Notes: generated by a model from the sequence alone, not told the origin. Positions 17,613-28,517 are shown, counted from the stretch's first letter. The stretch: DNA of 30,853 bases from Penium margaritaceum (GCA_023375785.1 SZWC01003551.1:110911-141763); one strand, 5' to 3'. Translations and numbers: made by a program.

Positions 17613-20600
17613 AACACTAGGCTACAAAGGGACTTCAAAAAGATGATGGACAACCATGAAGTCATGCACATCCCTAGGCTATCAGTTTGTGATGTCACGT
17701 TTGTGGTGGATGAAGACGCGAACACGATTCATCCTCTGTCCATAGGGTTGTTTTCTCCCTATACAATAGTACACCGTGATTGATAAATGCCCATGAGAAA
17801 ACATATGCGAATGATGTTCTCACAAACTCAAGAATATTGCTAGTCTTGTCTCCAAAAGACTACAATGAATCTTGATCATTTGCTTTGGTTGCATGTTTGC
17901 TAAATGGCGAATGTCTACCTTGTGGACATTCAGACACAATTAAACAAAGAAAACGTTACATACCTAGATGTTATATCACCATCCAAACATTAGCATGGTT
18001 ATGAACAAGTTTGGGATGCTGGTGCAAAGGACAGCGTGCCTGGCATGTTTTCACTGGCTGCCAAACAAAACTGACTTTAAAAAAGTAAAAGTGAACATTA
18101 CATCGCTACTGTACCATCTCAATTGAAAGTGGGGACAAGAAAAAGAATGTTCCATCCACTGGCCATCATCAATTTAACCTCTTGATTCATGGTTAACAGG
18201 GATGGCCTGACAATAACCCTCGGCATGGGGATCACTTGGTCATGATTTAAATAATGGGGGAGAGCTAATCACGGGTCTGCCATAATGAGGACAGCTAAGA
18301 AACCCGCCATAGTGCAGTGCCACTTCCCTATCCAGCACGTGAGTGAAGTAAAATCAAGTCCCGGGTTTCAAAACTCAAACATTATTGCATGCAGTTCACA
18401 GGTGGACGACATCCAAAAATTGATGAGTTAGAAGTGTGGATACATGCTTCCTATGGTGGATTTTGTAACGATTTTACTGCTTTGAGAAGTGTGGAAATTC
18501 TTGACTGCATAAACATGGCTGCCAATGTACAAGTTAGGCATAATTTTGACCATTGGAGCTCGATGAGAGGGATGCCTTTGTGGTGGAAGTTTTACTGAAG
18601 GATTTGAGAAACCTCTGAAAATGTTTATCTCAAACCTTCTAGAAGGTGATAAAATTCTTTGTGTTCTTCTTTAAACACAAAAAAAGGCTTTTCTACGAGC
18701 GGACTCACAAGCGGTTTAGAGATAGGAGAAAGTACAGATGTACAAGGTCAGAAAAAAGGAGCACTAAAGGATAGCTTTGTGCATGCATGTCCATAAAAGA
18801 TGTTTTGAGTTTTGGACAATTTGTAGCACCTGATTTTGGCAAAGTACAGAATGCCTAACTTGAAAAGGAAACAGGATTTACATTGAACCCACATGGGAAT
18901 TATGTTATAGGACTGACGGCCAGCCCACCAGGCCTAGTCATCCTCGATGGCATAGTCAATTGGGTACTATTTTTCCATTTTACTGTCTATGTGTTATGTA
19001 TGCATATTGCAATGAAGTATAGGAAAGTTTCGTATTGTGTACTCAAATTGTACCCACTTAAACACCTGTGCAGTTTTCATTTATGTCTTTATTCTTAGAT
19101 GTATAATTTTCTCCATAACAAATCATATAGTGTAAGTCAATTGTACATATTCTTGCATGAACTTTGCCACTTTGTTACGTCGCATAGACTAGTGCTACGA
19201 TTCCTCAATCATCTACTACATCTAGTGATGGAAAGAACGGAGACGTTTCCCGCATTTTTTCAAAGTGGATTGTGCCTCGCACTATCCGGTCACCACTTAA
19301 GATCTTGCAACCTCCAACGGTAGAATGCAAGAACATCAATAGTAATCAGAATGGGCTCTGTGGAGCCCACAAGGTCACAATTTGTGTAGCTCAATGCGAC
19401 ATTGCAAGTGGATCCTTCCCATCATGGGACCCCTTACATGCACCTTGCAACGGCTTGTGAGGGGCCACCAGAGAGCACTCTACTGTGACCAAACCACTGA
19501 TTGCCACGTCCAATTTGTGGTATGGCAGGCATGTTTTCACATGAACGTTGTAGCCACACCATTGAAGAAGAAGGTGAAAAGGGGTGGCAATAATCCCTTG
19601 TATGTACGAGGAAACATTTTCCACCACTCCCTCATCCGTAAACATTCTATAAATCTGGGAAAAAAACGTGAATAATACACAATGGCCAATGAAGTCACTC
19701 AGAAAGAGAACCTAATCTAGTCGAGCTACTTCAACCCATCATTGAAATGGATGGATAAAATAGTATTCTCCATCATCCCTTGTTTGTTACCTCACGACGA
19801 GGACTCCACACCCTGAATTACATCGGGACATACTTGTCAGAGGATTCACACGTGAGAAGCTTCATTCCACGAAGAAGTAATCCTCCACGATTAACCCACG
19901 TAATTGTCAAGTTCAATTGGGTTTTGAGGGCTCAGACACCCAAGTTGACTTGAAATCCATTCACCCACCGTGATACGTTGGTATCCATGAGCAAAGAGTC
20001 ACCCTTGGTAACTCCTCTTGCCCTCCCATTGGAACCCATATGTCACCATTAGGAAGTTGTTGCTGCCACTCCTCTCAGTCCCACCTCGAGATAGATGGAG
20101 GCACGTGAGTAACCAATGGCTTTACCATCTCTAGGGTGATGTAGAAGTAGCAAAATATGCCATTCTTTCTGGTTACATCCACAGTTGCACTTACTTCTGC
20201 CCACCATACTGCCATGTGACAAAATCACCACAACAGCCATGTTTCACCAGCAACATACCCCAAATCTAAAGAGGCACTTGAGGCAGATTTCAACCATTAA
20301 GAAACATGTGCAAAGTTTAGGGAAAATTTCCTAAAACAGATTGGATGTATTTTGGCTATGGTTTCATGCTTCCAGTTGCTTTTCATCCCACTTTATTGGT
20401 GTAGGATGAGAATAGAGGATACTTGGGTACTCTTTGTTTGTAAGGAATATGGAAACTTGACGATGCATTCCCTGCCACTTTCCCTAGCAAAGAGTGCTTC
20501 AATACAGGTGTGAAGAGGATGCTAGTGAATCACCAATATATGTTTAGCCACGCCATCAATAACATCTCCATCTCCCCTCCCTTCCATAGTCCCCTTCATC

Positions 20601-21395
20601 CCTCCTTACCAATTATGGTGAGAGGTGGGATCCCCTTGTCCATGGCAAAAGGAAGCCCTCCAAAAACTCCAGAAAAAAAAGAGATTAGCCTAAGCACATC
20701 CAGAATTTGTGTTGCTCGTATGATGTCACCAGAAAAGAGCAACTGTGGGACGTGCACCGGCCATGCTACATCCACTGCATTTACAAGGACGGTACTTGAG
20801 CACAAGTTAACCTCTGGCAGGATATCTGCTGCTAAGGACACCACCAAGGTAAAAAAGGAAGCCAAGGAGACGTCGCCAGCTTCATGCATTAGGAACAAGG
20901 TTGAGAGCCTCACTAATCCCAAAGGATTCAGAAGTCATGAGTGTAGTATCCACTATTGCAGAAGGAAGGGATGATAACACCAGACGGATGACAAATGGCT
21001 CACCTCGGATATCCATAACAAGGAGGAAGATGATCCCCTCAAGAGCGTTCATTTTGTCACCTTGGCCATGGTCAACCATTTCTTGGACCTGAAAATCCAT
21101 TATTCTTCACGGTGAAAGCTGTTGTGGCCTTGGCACTTGTGGCCCTAAGCCACCTACTCATCAAGCAATTCGTGATGGTGGTCCCATATGCCATGCGAGT
21201 AGGTGGTTACAGGAGGATAATGTTGCATACCTCAACATGTGCACCGGTTTAAAAAACCAAAAAGAGGAGAAGTGGCTCATCTTGATCAAGGAACACCTTG
21301 AATTACACAAACATGTATTGAAGCTATGCATCTTAGAATTGGAACTAGTGGGTGCATAAACATCCTCTATGATACCTGGCTCTCACTAATGTATG
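17613..21395. other. Unassigned 3.8-kb region
   Basis: No recognised gene. Short frames exist on both strands. The longest are a 154-codon plus frame at 20510-20974, rich in Lys/Ser/Thr, and a 108-codon minus frame over the same bases (20596-20922), hydrophobic and continued in another frame by 20882-21100; none has a recognisable domain. A 14-bp perfect palindrome at 18634-18647 shares an 18/20 match with the gypsy LTR 'TTCTAGAAGG' box. The 3' LTR of C2 should lie next to 21396, but I could not define it. Parts may be decayed transposon DNA. Confidence 0.4.
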
Positions 21396-22070
21396 CTACT
21401 CATCTTCCGCTGCGTCCTCCAGCCCATCATAGCTGGTCATCCCAAGCCCGGCCACACTCGATGCATGCCGGTCTATTGGTTGTGCTTTGGTCAAGCAATC
21501 TGCAAGCATGTTGTGCGCGCTGAAGTGTTGCACCACCACCTTTCCCTTTTCAACCATGTCCCGTGCGTAATGGTAACGCACATCGATGTGCGTCGTCCTC
21601 CCATGCTGCGTCCGGCTGTTGGACAGCGAGATGGAGCCGGTGTTTTCCTCTTGCACCATATTAGGCTCTTGCCGTGGCACACCTAGCTCCCCCAGCAACC
21701 TGCTGAGCCACGTCGCCTCCTTGACAGCCTCGACCAGCGCGATGTACTCTGCTTCCACAGTGGAGGTGGCGAGGGAATCCTACTTTCTGCTACACCACGA
21801 GACCGCTGCACCAACGAGGAAAAACACTTGTCCACATCGCCAACGTAGTCTGCATCCATGTAGCAGACCAGACGCAAGAGGTCCGCCTGCACCTTGCCGT
21901 CGAACCTGAGGGGCATGTGTTGCGTCGCGTGGAGGTAGCACAGGATGCGCTTGACCGCCTGCCAGTGTAGTGGCCCTGGATTGGCCACATACCTATTCAC
22001 TTGGCCCACCGCGTAGGCCAAATCCGTTCGAGTCACCACCATGCCGTACATGAGGCTGCCCACCGTCGAT
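21396..22070 (-). pseudogene. Copia C2 RNase H
   Basis: Minus-strand copia RT C-terminus and RNase H. It begins 'GSLMYGMVVTRTDLAYAVGQ', then 'HWQAVKRILCYLHATQHMPL' and 'VCYMDADYVGDVDK' with an RNase H catalytic Asp. Here a frameshift plus a short loss removes the usual 'RRSTTGYVF' block. The next frame has 'STVEAEYIALVEAVKEATW' with the catalytic Glu, 'SISLSNSRTQHGRTTHIDVR', and 'NMLADCLTKAQPIDRHASSV' near the C-terminus; the natural stop is at 21396-21398. It removes the RNA strand during cDNA synthesis in intact relatives. This part is well preserved apart from the shift near 21830. Confidence 0.92.
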
Positions 22071-23000
22071 TTAGTAGGGCACCCCCGACATATCCTTCCG
22101 TTGTTCTTTTGTTTGTGGCGTCATTGCAGCATTGAGTTCACATGTCGTGAAGACCAGACTGCCAACTGGTTTGCAGTCCTCCATGCCGTACTGCTTCAGC
22201 ACCTCGGCCACGTATTTGGCCTGCCCCAGCTCATGCGCGAGCGCCCTCCAGTTCTGCGTGAAGCTCACCCCGAGGTAGTACACCAGCTCCCCCATGTCCG
22301 AAATCTGGAACCTGCTGCTCAGCTTCTTGTTTAGCTATTTTAGGCTCAGTAGATCCATCGAGCACAAAATCAGGTCATCCACGTAGAGTGTGACAATCTG
22401 ATGGAGCTGCTTATCGTGGTGCACGTACATGCTGTGATCCAACTCACAACGCTTGAAGCCGAGTTATGCCATGAGGCTGTCCATCAGTTGGAACCAGCAT
22501 CTAGGTGATTGTCTTAGCTCGTACAAGGACTTCCGCAGCTTGCACACCTTGCCCTCCGGTACCTCCACCCCCTCTGACACCTCCATATAGATCTCTTTGT
22601 CTATGATGCCGTTGAGGAAGGCTGTATGTACGTCCACATGGCAGAGCTCCATGTCCTTCGCGGCCACCACCACAAGGATCGTCTGGATACTTGTGAACCT
22701 GGCAACGGGAGCAAATGTCTCATCGTAGTACTCGTCCTTACGCCGTGCGTATCCCTTCACCACCAGCTGTGCCTTGTATTTGTCAACCAAACCTTCCTTC
22801 ATGAACTCGGTCTTGAAGACCCACTTTGAGCCGTTGACCTTGGCATATTTTGGCCTGTCAACTAGCTCCCACGTGTCATTTTCTGTCATGGAAGCTAGCC
22901 CCAATTTGATGGATGTGTCCCATTCACCCCCTTTGGGTCGTTCAAGTGCCTCTCGCATGGTAGTCGGCTCAGTTATTGCAGCCAGCATGCATCGCGTCAT
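22071..23000 (-). pseudogene. Copia C2 reverse transcriptase
   Basis: Minus-strand Ty1/copia RT (RVT_2). The upstream 178-codon frame has 'EPTTMREALERPKGGEW', 'NDTWELVDRPKYAKVNGSKW', 'KAQLVVKGYARRKDEYYDET', 'FAPVARFTSIQTILVVVAAK' and 'CHVDVHTAFLNGIIDKEIYM' with the first catalytic Asp. After a stop at about 22464 come 'LYVDDLILCS' with the Tyr-Val-Asp-Asp box intact (22374-22385), another stop, and 'DMGELVYYLGVSFTQ'. The pieces share one frame until about 22071, so damage is mainly two or three stops. It is the best-kept enzyme domain in the window. Confidence 0.95.
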
Positions 23001-23591
23001 GCCGATCCATCAACCGGTGTTTGCGTTGAAGCAGTTCCCCGTTTTCCATTGCCTCGTGCTGTGGCATTATAGTTCGGGTGGCGCATCGTCGCTCTGCTAC
23101 GATCCCTCAAACTCTGCACACTCTAGTGAATCATCAACCACATGGCTCCCCAAGGTTCTCTCTTGCTCCGGTGATACATCTCCCGAACAACCAGCATGTC
23201 GAGTGGATTTTTCAACGACGCCCGATGGGCACTGTGCCAAGAGTGGGCACTCTGCCAAGAGTGAGCACCTCGGCATCCTTGGTGCCTCATCCACTGGATC
23301 CTTCTCGTGGATCTCTTCATCAGCTTGAATGCCATCAAAGTCATCCGCGTTGGTTGCCACCACTAATGCACTGCCGCCCTCTAATGCCGCATCCTCAACT
23401 TCAGCGTCCACATGCTCTTTCTTGTAGTCAAGGAGCTGAAACCACTCCACGGTCTTTGGAGTGTCCAGCACGTCCATGTTGTTGTTGCTGACGTAGCTAT
23501 GCTACTTTTCAAACTCAATGTCCTATCTACAGACTACCCCCTCTTTGCGCATGTCATAGATCTTGTACGCTTTTTGCGTACTACAACCCAT
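23001..23591 (-). pseudogene. Copia C2 integrase-RT spacer
   Basis: Minus-strand linker between integrase and RT. It starts with 'AYKIYDMRKEGVVCR' and 'DIEFEK', the block that follows the integrase core in copia Pol (family: YRLYDPxxxxVxxSRDVxFDE), then an acidic variable stretch including 'DVLDTPKTVEWFQLLDYKKE'. An 18-bp tandem repeat at 23226-23269 gives repeated 'CPLLAE/CPLLAQ'. A stop sits inside the conserved block. Confidence 0.75.
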
Positions 23592-24000
23592 TCACTCTCT
23601 GTCGTTGTCACTACGTAGCACTCCGACCTTTTGGTCAGTCTGCCTCTCCACCACGACGACAAACTCCTTCAGCCGGTCTAGGACCTCACCTTTCCGTTTC
23701 ATGAAGAACACATAGATTTTTCTGCCGTGGTCATTAATGAAGGTGATGAAGTAACACGAGCCGCTCTTTGACGCTTTCTTGAATGGTTCGCACACGTCGA
23801 TGTGTACGACCTCCAGTAGGTCCAAGGCGTGATTCACGTTCTCATTGAATGGTTTATTCTGCGCCTTGCCCAAAATGCAAGGCTTGCACTTTTTGTGTTT
23901 TGCCGCATCTGTCGTCTCTTCGTGACTATCGATGACGAGGTTACGTACCAGCTCACACTTTGCAATCTCCTTCACGACTGCGGGTGAGGAATGCCCCAGA
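23592..24000 (-). pseudogene. Copia C2 integrase, internally deleted
   Basis: A minus-strand 127-codon frame. The zinc-binding part is seen as 'GHSSPAVVKEIAKCELVRN' (His side, just after a stop) and 'KKCKPCILGKAQNKPF' (CxxC). The core begins 'LLEVVHIDVCEPFKKASKSG' with the first Asp, 'CYFITFINDHGRKIYVFFMK', and 'VLRSDNDRE', where relatives have 'SDNGGEY' with the second Asp. The next bases jump straight to the spacer block 'AYKIYD', so the rest of the core with the catalytic Glu is missing (about 140 residues by family comparison). Confidence 0.9.
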
Positions 24001-24540
24001 TGTTAGTGCCCGAGCTCCAAATCATCTCCCCCTCCTTTGCTCAGGTTGACGGTGTGTTCTTGTAAGTCTGCTGAATCTGTTGCCACGGGGATCACCTTGG
24101 CCTCCATGATGTAGAGGCCTCCCTTGCGCTTAGCCTCCATCATAGGCTCGTCGCCACCATCTTTTTGTATGGCTGTCCTCTTTCTCCCGAAGAGCACCTT
24201 GTGCCCCTTGTCCGTGAAGCAGTTGACACTTATAATTTCAGCCAAGCCAGGTACATACTACACGTCCTTGATGACGCACTGCACCCGCTTCCCACCAATC
24301 ATCGCCTCCACGTCCACATCTCCTTGGCCAGCCGCCGGCTCAACCTTGTCGTTCGCGACCACCCTGGATATGATGGACTTGGTGTAGTTGATGAGCCCAA
24401 CCTTCTTGACCTGAGTACGCTCCTTAACTCCGGAGTCAAGGCATCGCCTGTTGGCCTTCTAAAGGTAATGGTTTTGAGTGCCATTGAGGAGCACCTTCTT
24501 ACCTTTGGCATCCTTGTCGCCGGCCTTTGTCTCCTCGGTG
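24001..24540 (-). pseudogene. Copia C2 protease and pre-integrase region
   Basis: Minus-strand copia protease. 'CLDSGVKERTQVKKVGLINY' holds the Asp-Ser-Gly triad (24429-24437). It is followed by 'EPAAGQGDVDVEAMIGGKRV' and 'QCVIKDV*YVPGLAEIISVN', which match the family pattern 'IKDVLYVPGLxxNLLSV' with Leu replaced by a stop. Then 'DKGHKVLFGRKRTAIQKDGG' and 'GLYIMEAK' lead to the GAG-pre-integrase His motif, interrupted by a stop near 24003. The plus-strand frames over this region, up to 170 codons, are shadows. Confidence 0.88.
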
Positions 24541-25362
24541 CACTCTCAGGCCCAGTGGCCCTCCTTGCTGTAGATGCGACACGCACCCTTCTTTACGCCC
24601 TTATTGTCGCCGCCATTTCCGCCACCTCCCTTGTCCCCGCTTGTGCCACCATGCATTTTGGTGACAAAGGCCAGTGAGGAAGACGAGGACTCCGTGCAGA
24701 TCCGTCGTTGAGCCTTATTGCAAATGAACTCTGCAACCACGTCATAGGTGAGCTTGTCCTTTATCCATCATCCCAAAACTACGACGAGAGGACTCCAACA
24801 GCCAGGAAGTGCCATGAGGAGGGCCATCGCCCATAGCTACGTGCCAATCTTCCAATCCACGTCGTTGCACTATGAGGAAATCGACTCAATCTGCTGCATG
24901 GCGGAGATGACATCATTTCCCTCCTCGATTCTCACAATGAGGAGTCACTTCATTATAAACAATTTGTTTGCCAGCAAGTTGGATTGATGGATGGCGCAGA
25001 GTTTTTGCCAAGCCTCGACTGCCACCTTGCTGTCGTGAAAGTAGCCCCACTGCAATTCAGTAGTCCCGAACACCACCAACACGAGCACCTTTGTATTCTT
25101 CTTTGCGAAGGCCTCCTTTTGCCCTTCCATCGCCGTCGCTTCGTCAAGGACATCCGTTCCCTTCATGACCTCCTACAGCCCCTTATGCGCGAAGTGCGGC
25201 TTGAAGTGTCACCTCCATGGCCCGTAGTGAGGGCCACCTACATACTTATGGATAGGTTGTGTCTCCTTCTGCGCCATTTGTGCAGTATTCTACTCCGGGA
25301 CCTCAGAGTCTAACTGCAATGTCGTCCCCGATAACAGTCCCGTCCGTCGTGAAAGCCATGAT
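24541..25362 (-). pseudogene. Copia C2 gag
   Basis: Minus-strand copia Gag. The likely start is the ATG at 25362 ('MAFTTDGTVIGDDIAVRL'), followed by stops and shifts. The clearest part is 'YFHDSKVAVEAWQKLCAIHQ' and 'SNLLANKLFIMK' (about 24945-25060), the family pattern 'AKEMWDxLxxxYExxSxxNKxxL'. The zinc knuckle lies at about 24540-24590, 'CRIYSKEGHWA*EC'. It has CX2CX4HX4C spacing with the second Cys turned to Tyr and a stop inside, so it is dead. It precedes protease directly. Confidence 0.85.
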
Positions 25363-26642
25363 CGATTTGTACACCGGTCAAGATTGTGGGCCCATAACCC
25401 TTTGTTGAAGAACGACCCCGGATGGAGGCGGTTCCAACGTGTCCCGACCGTTCTGCACTTGATGTTCATAGATTTCTCTGTTTTGGCGTGGTATCCGAGT
25501 CTAAGCGTGAGGTTTCTGGTTGCCTCACGCTCTGTTTCTGAGAGTGGAAGGGAATTGTGAGGCAGTCACTTTTGCGAAGGAAACAACGTAACTTTGCATT
25601 AGTTTTAGGCCATGGACATGACGTAAACATTTGTAGGGCAAGTCATGAGCTCTCCAATGCACTAAACCGTGAGCGATTCAGATCACCGTAGACCCCACTA
25701 CGTCAGCCAAAGCGCAGCACCCCAAACCAGCTGATCAGTCGGCGGCGTGCACCACTTCGCCCGCCGAGGAGCCCTCACCCATCAAGGACCCATCAAAAAT
25801 GCCATTCCGGAGGCGCAGATGTCCCTGCACGTAGTAGTGGTGCCTCTTGCGCCTTTGGGGTCTCTTTTTATGAATCATCGAGTCCGGTGATGGGGAATGA
25901 TGTGGTTCGAAACCACTTCGCAAAACCTACAATCAAAATTTTGATGAGTTCCGCGAGTAACAAAGCGTACTACCGAGTTTCGGACTCCAAGCCAAGATTT
26001 TGGCCAAGTCCCTCAATAACAAACTACACTACTGACATCCGGTGAATCATCCACCGGACGCCTCGGCAGCCTTCCGGAGCGAAATCCCTAGATGGTGTCT
26101 TTGTTGCTCGTTCCGATCAATTACTCATTGGAAGTCGAACAACGGCCAGCTCCCAGAGTTGTAGCACACAACCCAAATTTGGAAGCACATGTTTCCCTTG
26201 TTACCTGTCCGATTACGGTGAAACAATTTCCACCGGATTCAACGACTCGTCAAATTTTAGGGGCAATCCTCCATTATAGGATCCAAAAAAACATTGAGCT
26301 GTTGTATCCAACTACAATCATTTTCCACTCAGGGGCGGCTCGTCGGCGCCTCCTGGCACCACACTTGGGCATGCAGAGGGGCAAAACTTCAACAAGTTGC
26401 ACTAGCAAAGTGCAACCTTGTAATGTGGGGCTATTGAAGCCCCTCGAGGAAAAGATGAAGGAAATGTTTTTTTTTCATGGCTGAGACACTGCTCCAACAC
26501 TCGCGGGTGGACGTGGGCATGAAACTCGTTAAGGAAGCTCTTGATTGGAAATCGTGTCGTGCCCCTTGTCTCTTGCGCATGGGGACCTCTTATACCATCG
26601 CCCTTGCCACATAAACACTGCGGCCAGTCAGTGTCTCCTCCT
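25363..26642. other. Unassigned interval between C2 and G3
   Basis: No recognised gene. The C2 5' LTR and PBS should start just above 25362, but I could not identify them. A hairpin with 8-bp arms 'GCGTGAGG/CCTCACGC' lies at 25505-25530. A plus-strand 130-codon frame at 26092-26484 has no recognisable domain. A short hairpin 'GTTGCACT/AGTGCAAC' lies near 26395-26415. Confidence 0.4.
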
Positions 26643-26729
26643 CCTTTGCCCTGCTATTGGTCTTGACGCTGCCACGTTTACGCCTTCGTGCTCTTTTGCT
26701 TAGCGTCAAGACCAATAGCAGGGCAAAGG
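26643..26729. repeat. Perfect 28-bp inverted repeat with 31-bp spacer
   Basis: Bases 26643-26670 are the exact reverse complement of 26702-26729; after one mismatch the pairing resumes for four more bases. The spacer is 26671-26701. It sits just upstream of recognisable G3 integrase. Perfect arms among otherwise decayed sequence imply a recent, template-switch-like inverted duplication. Confidence 0.9.
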
Positions 26730-26769
26730 CGGAGTTGGCCATCTCCATGGACGAGGTCCATGGGGACGC

Positions 26770-27482
26770 CGACCCACGAGATTTTCGACGTGGCCAACTT
26801 CTGCAAAACCCGCAACACATGTCAGCGACATAAATCTCGACGCACGAGGCCACCCCGACTTCTGCACCCGCTCCCTATTCCGACATAATCATGGGCAGAC
26901 ATCTCCATGGACTTCGTCACCGCATTACCAGTCACGCCCGAGGGATATGACACCATCCTCGTGGTCGTCAACGGGTTTTCTAAAGTTTCCCACTTCATTC
27001 CAATAACGGCCACCTTCAGTGGCGAGGGAACAACACGGCTGTTTGTAAAAAGCAGTGTATGGCTACTTGGCATACGGAGAACCATCACAAGCGACACAAA
27101 CGGTCCATTTACAAGCTTTTTTTGGCACGAATTGATAACTCGCTGCGGCAATAGAATCCAACTTTCAACGGCGTTTCGTCTTCAAACTGACGGTGGAGCT
27201 GAGCGGACACAGGAAACGCTCGAACAAGTGCTCCGGAAATTATGCGAACGTCGTGGGACGGATTGGGCACAAAAATTTTCAACCGCCGAGATCGCATACA
27301 ATTTGGTAGTCTCCACTGCAACAGGAAAAACTCCATTTGAAGTGGTGTATGGCAAACTTCCCGCCACACCAGCTGAACTGCAATATGCAACAACATTCTC
27401 GCGGTCGACAGTCGACACCGAGTCTTCACCATTGTCTGGGAGGAAACACGGCAAACCCTCGGAAAGACACAAGCACCGATGA
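26770..27482 (+). pseudogene. Gypsy G3 integrase, all three catalytic acidic residues present
   Basis: Plus-strand chromovirus integrase, truncated at its start. 'VANFCKTRNTCQRHKSRRTR' keeps both Cys of the zinc domain; the His half is missing. After a stop near 26887, the 191-codon frame gives 'WADISMDFVTALPVTPEGYD' (first Asp), 'ITSDTNGPFTSFFWHELITR' (second Asp), and 'TDGGAERTQETLEQVLRKL' with the Glu. It continues 'WAQKFSTAEIAYNLVVSTAT' and 'PFEVVYGKLPATPAELQY'. A frameshift near 27410 moves the C-terminus to another frame. RT, protease and gag of G3 are absent. A long minus-strand frame (27182-27895) is a shadow. Confidence 0.93.
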
Positions 27483-27960
27483 AGTGAGCAGCTGACCAAT
27501 ATCGCAACGATGACAAAGTCCTCAGCTCGATGAACATCAAGCTGTGGGGATCTAATTATTAGAAGCTCAAACCCCGATTGTTGGGACCGTTTGACATCAA
27601 GCGCGTGCAAACCCTTGTGGTTACGCGACTCAAACTCCCCGACACTACGCAAGTTCATCCGGTGTTCCATGTTAGCAGAGTCAACCACAATCAAGACCCC
27701 GAAGAGATCTTCCTCGGTAGAGATGTCCATCCCGTGCCTCCTGTTCAAGTGGACGAAGACATAGAGTACATCATCGAGGACATCCTCGGCCATTGACGAC
27801 CAGGCAAGACGAAGGAATATCGCGTCAAGTGGCACGGCTACAACGCCGCGCATAACAGTTGGGAACCCTACAACAATCTCCGAGACATCGATCATCGCAT
27901 TGACGGCTACTACCGCCGTTTCTGGGCCTCATCTTCACGCGCGCCGGGGTGTCGCGGCTA
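27416..27960 (+). pseudogene. Gypsy G3 integrase C-terminus and chromodomain
   Basis: The plus frame after the shift starts 'HRVFTIVWEETRQTLGKTQA', has a stop, then 'AADQYRNDDKVLSSMNIKLW', a stop, and 'LGPFDIKRVQTLVVTRLKL' with 'VHPVFHVSRVNHNQDPEEIF'. The chromodomain (about 27757-27870) reads 'EYIIEDILGH', a stop, then 'TKEYRVKWHGYNAAHNSWEP', so Tyr, Trp and Trp of the aromatic cage are all kept. It ends 'RRFWASSSRAPGCRG' and a stop at about 27959, just before the polypurine tract. Three internal stops make it dead, but it is much closer to an intact sequence than G2. Confidence 0.92.
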
Positions 27961-27972
27961 AAAACGGGGGAC
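27960..27972 (+). promoter_or_regulatory. Polypurine tract of G3
   Basis: 'AAAAACGGGGGAC', nearly all purine, lies one base before the 'TGTTACG' start of the 3' LTR and just after the Pol stop, the expected plus-strand primer site. Confidence 0.8.
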
Positions 27973-27973
27973 G

Positions 27974-28517
27974 TGTTACGTACCAGACATACACGAGTCC
28001 ATAACATTCTCGAGTTGGCATTTATGTCATTACATAAACACTCCTTGTCACAAGAACAACGATGTTGACTCCGACGGCCGAGGGCAAACTGGCCAAATTC
28101 CCTGCCTTAGTAGAAATTCTCCAACCTCCTGACAGCTTTGAGCACTCTCGCGAACCTACGAACTTAAGTGTCACGACCTTTCGGCTAACTTCTCGACACA
28201 TCACGACGAATCTGGATTTACAAAGATGCATTGCGCATCTTCACCGTCAATAATCAAAGATACCCGAATTTTCGGCGTACTTTCTATAATCCGAACACTC
28301 ACGACGTGACTCTGCACACATCGACATTTGACCCAAGGACCCCGAGAAGGCTTCATTCATAACTCGACAACTGTACATATATGTTTAATCATTTCGATAA
28401 TTTTCAACGAGTTATAATTACATATAGTCATAAACTTCTCAAGTTTCCCAAATTCTAAATCGTGTTTTGCCTCACAACTTTTACTTGTTCACCATGTACG
28501 CTCCGTTCGGCATAACA
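27974..28517 (+). repeat. 3' LTR of gypsy G3
   Basis: A 544-bp LTR starting 'TGTTACGTACCAGACATACA' right after the polypurine tract and ending 'TTCGGCATAACA', so it has the same TGTTA/TAACA termini as LTR C. Its start matches LTR B ('ACACGAGTCC', 'GGCCGAGGG', 'TGGCCAA'), and its end block 'CACCATGTACGCTCCGTTCGG' resembles 'CACCTACATTCCGC' of LTR A. The middle is diverged. It shows G3 belongs to the same family as G1 and G2 in the opposite orientation. No 5' LTR of G3 is present. Confidence 0.78.

Noticed and set aside
20596..21100. Two consecutive hydrophobic minus-strand frames that might be a membrane protein
   Set aside because: They are in different frames with a stop between, the plus strand is equally open, and no family is recognised.
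21377..21388. Minus-strand 'AGGTATCATAG', PBS-like, just after the end of C2 RNase H
   Set aside because: Wrong end of the element for a primer-binding site, and not flanked by a recognisable LTR.
24165..24677. 170-codon plus-strand frame
   Set aside because: Antisense to the C2 protease and gag end, where conserved copia motifs are read on the minus strand.
25489..25500. 'TGGTATCCGAGT', resembling a plus-strand tRNA-Met primer-binding site
   Set aside because: Two mismatches, and the bases upstream belong to C2 gag rather than to an LTR, so it is probably chance.
27182..27895. 237-codon minus-strand open frame, the longest in the window
   Set aside because: It is the antisense of G3 integrase and chromodomain, whose plus-strand frames carry clear catalytic motifs.
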